A stretch of 46,594 nt of DNA from Nitrospiraceae bacterium (lineage in GTDB: Bacteria; Nitrospirota; Thermodesulfovibrionia; UBA6902), in NCBI GenBank assembly GCA_003599275.1, contig QZJG01000049.1, positions 1 to 46,594 on the forward strand, read 5' to 3'. Numbering within the stretch: the stretch's first letter is position 1; every line of letters starts with the position of its first letter. The notes beneath the pieces are model-generated. The model was not told where the DNA came from. It saw only the letters and a program-made list of their open reading frames with translations, and searched no databases. The translations under genes and the position numbers were made by a program. Below, in pieces: positions 45,737 to 46,594 of the stretch.

Positions 45737-46133
45737 TTTTTTATGGAGTTAACATTTGATAAGTCGAAATCTATCTTTATCACATTCAAATGTGGGTTTG
45801 TCAAATCGTAGTCAGAGACTTATTGCAATTTTATATAGGACAAACCAAAGTGAAGCATCCTCAAAAGCTTTGAAAAAAGGTTGCTCTATATATTTATTAC
45901 ACGCGCAAAAACATCTGAGCAATATTTATTATAAAAATTCTGAAATTGTGAGAATAAACGTGATATTCATAAAAAGGAGGGCAATATTTATCATTTAATG
46001 CATAATATGACAGTATCTGGGTATTTACAGGGATATGCATTTATGGTAAAAATATCATGCTAAAAGCTGATCACTCATTAGAGTGAGTGGTGAAGCATAA
46101 TGAGCTATGCATTCGTAGCTTGTTAGTTTTTAT
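45737..46133. other. AT-rich rRNA operon upstream region
   Basis: About 400 bp without a convincing gene. An 80-codon open frame (45756-45998, TTG start with GGAG upstream) lacks recognisable features and its composition looks non-coding. The rRNA promoters are expected here, followed by the leader with boxA. Confidence 0.5.
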
Positions 46134-46147
46134 CTGCTCTTTGAGAA
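46134..46147 (+). promoter_or_regulatory. boxA-like antitermination site in the rRNA leader
   Basis: TGCTCTTTGAGAA about 30 nt before the 16S start matches the boxA consensus (TGCTCTTTAACA) at 10 of 12 positions. It is bound by NusB/S10 during rRNA transcription. Confidence 0.7.
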
Positions 46148-46175
46148 CAAAAAAGTAGGCCCGCAGTCAAGTTAA

Positions 46176-46594
<419 letters not shown>

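Noticed and set aside
45756..45998. 80-codon frame after tRNA-Leu
   Set aside because: A plausible GGAG-TTG start, but no recognisable domain and AT-rich low-information sequence upstream of an rRNA operon; left as non-coding.

Overview
The window looks like a chromosomal segment of a sulfur-metabolising, anaerobe-type bacterium, most likely a member of the Nitrospirota (Thermodesulfovibrionia-like). This rests on the dissimilatory sulfur gene set (sat, aprBA, qmoABC, H+-pyrophosphatase), exported multiheme cytochromes, moderate GC with strong Shine-Dalgarno sites, and the style of the partial 16S rRNA at the right end. The phylum is inferred; aligning the 419 nt of 16S would settle it.

Layout. 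1-4.3 kb: the 3' part of a large RHS/YD-repeat polymorphic toxin whose C-terminus resembles a SleB-type cell-wall hydrolase, overlapped by a small exported protein that is the likely immunity factor. 4.3-5.3 kb: a repeat-bearing spacer and a DUF433/DUF5615 toxin-antitoxin-like pair. 5.4-12.5 kb: housekeeping genes (guaA, an rluB-like pseudouridine synthase, aspS), a glycine-zipper lipoprotein, an NHL-propeller lipoprotein and a tetraheme c-type cytochrome. 13.0-24.7 kb: adk-sat-aprB-aprA-qmoA-qmoB-qmoC-hppA, all on the plus strand. Together these interconvert sulfate, APS and sulfite, link the APS reductase to membrane quinones, and recycle the PPi and adenine nucleotides. 24.9-28.4 kb (minus strand): a deoxyhypusine-synthase-like protein, glgC and the tmRNA gene. 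28.5-31.5 kb: a rhomboid protease and a CIRCE-controlled groES-groL operon. 31.7-34.6 kb: a B12-binding radical SAM protein, a TPR protein and a HAD phosphatase. 34.7-35.9 kb: a multiheme cytochrome interrupted by an in-frame TGA that is best read as selenocysteine. 36-40.6 kb: tRNA-Gly, ogt, relA/spoT, and a FabZ-like dehydratase paired with a ketosynthase lacking its active-site cysteine. 40.8-45.5 kb: an SH3 protein, argH, an FN3 lipoprotein, gmhA, a PagL-like outer-membrane deacylase and an alpha/beta-hydrolase lipoprotein. The right end holds tRNA-Leu, an rRNA leader with boxA, and the start of 16S rRNA.

Three layers stand out beyond ordinary annotation: (i) the probable selenocysteine cytochrome with a candidate SECIS hairpin; (ii) the RHS-hydrolase toxin with an overlapping exported immunity candidate; (iii) a family of degenerate TAACTC-type repeats that sits in gene junctions, beside ssrA, and in frame inside aspS (perhaps also guaA and the end of the rluB-like gene), plus a second dispersed element of about 90 bp present twice in opposite orientation.
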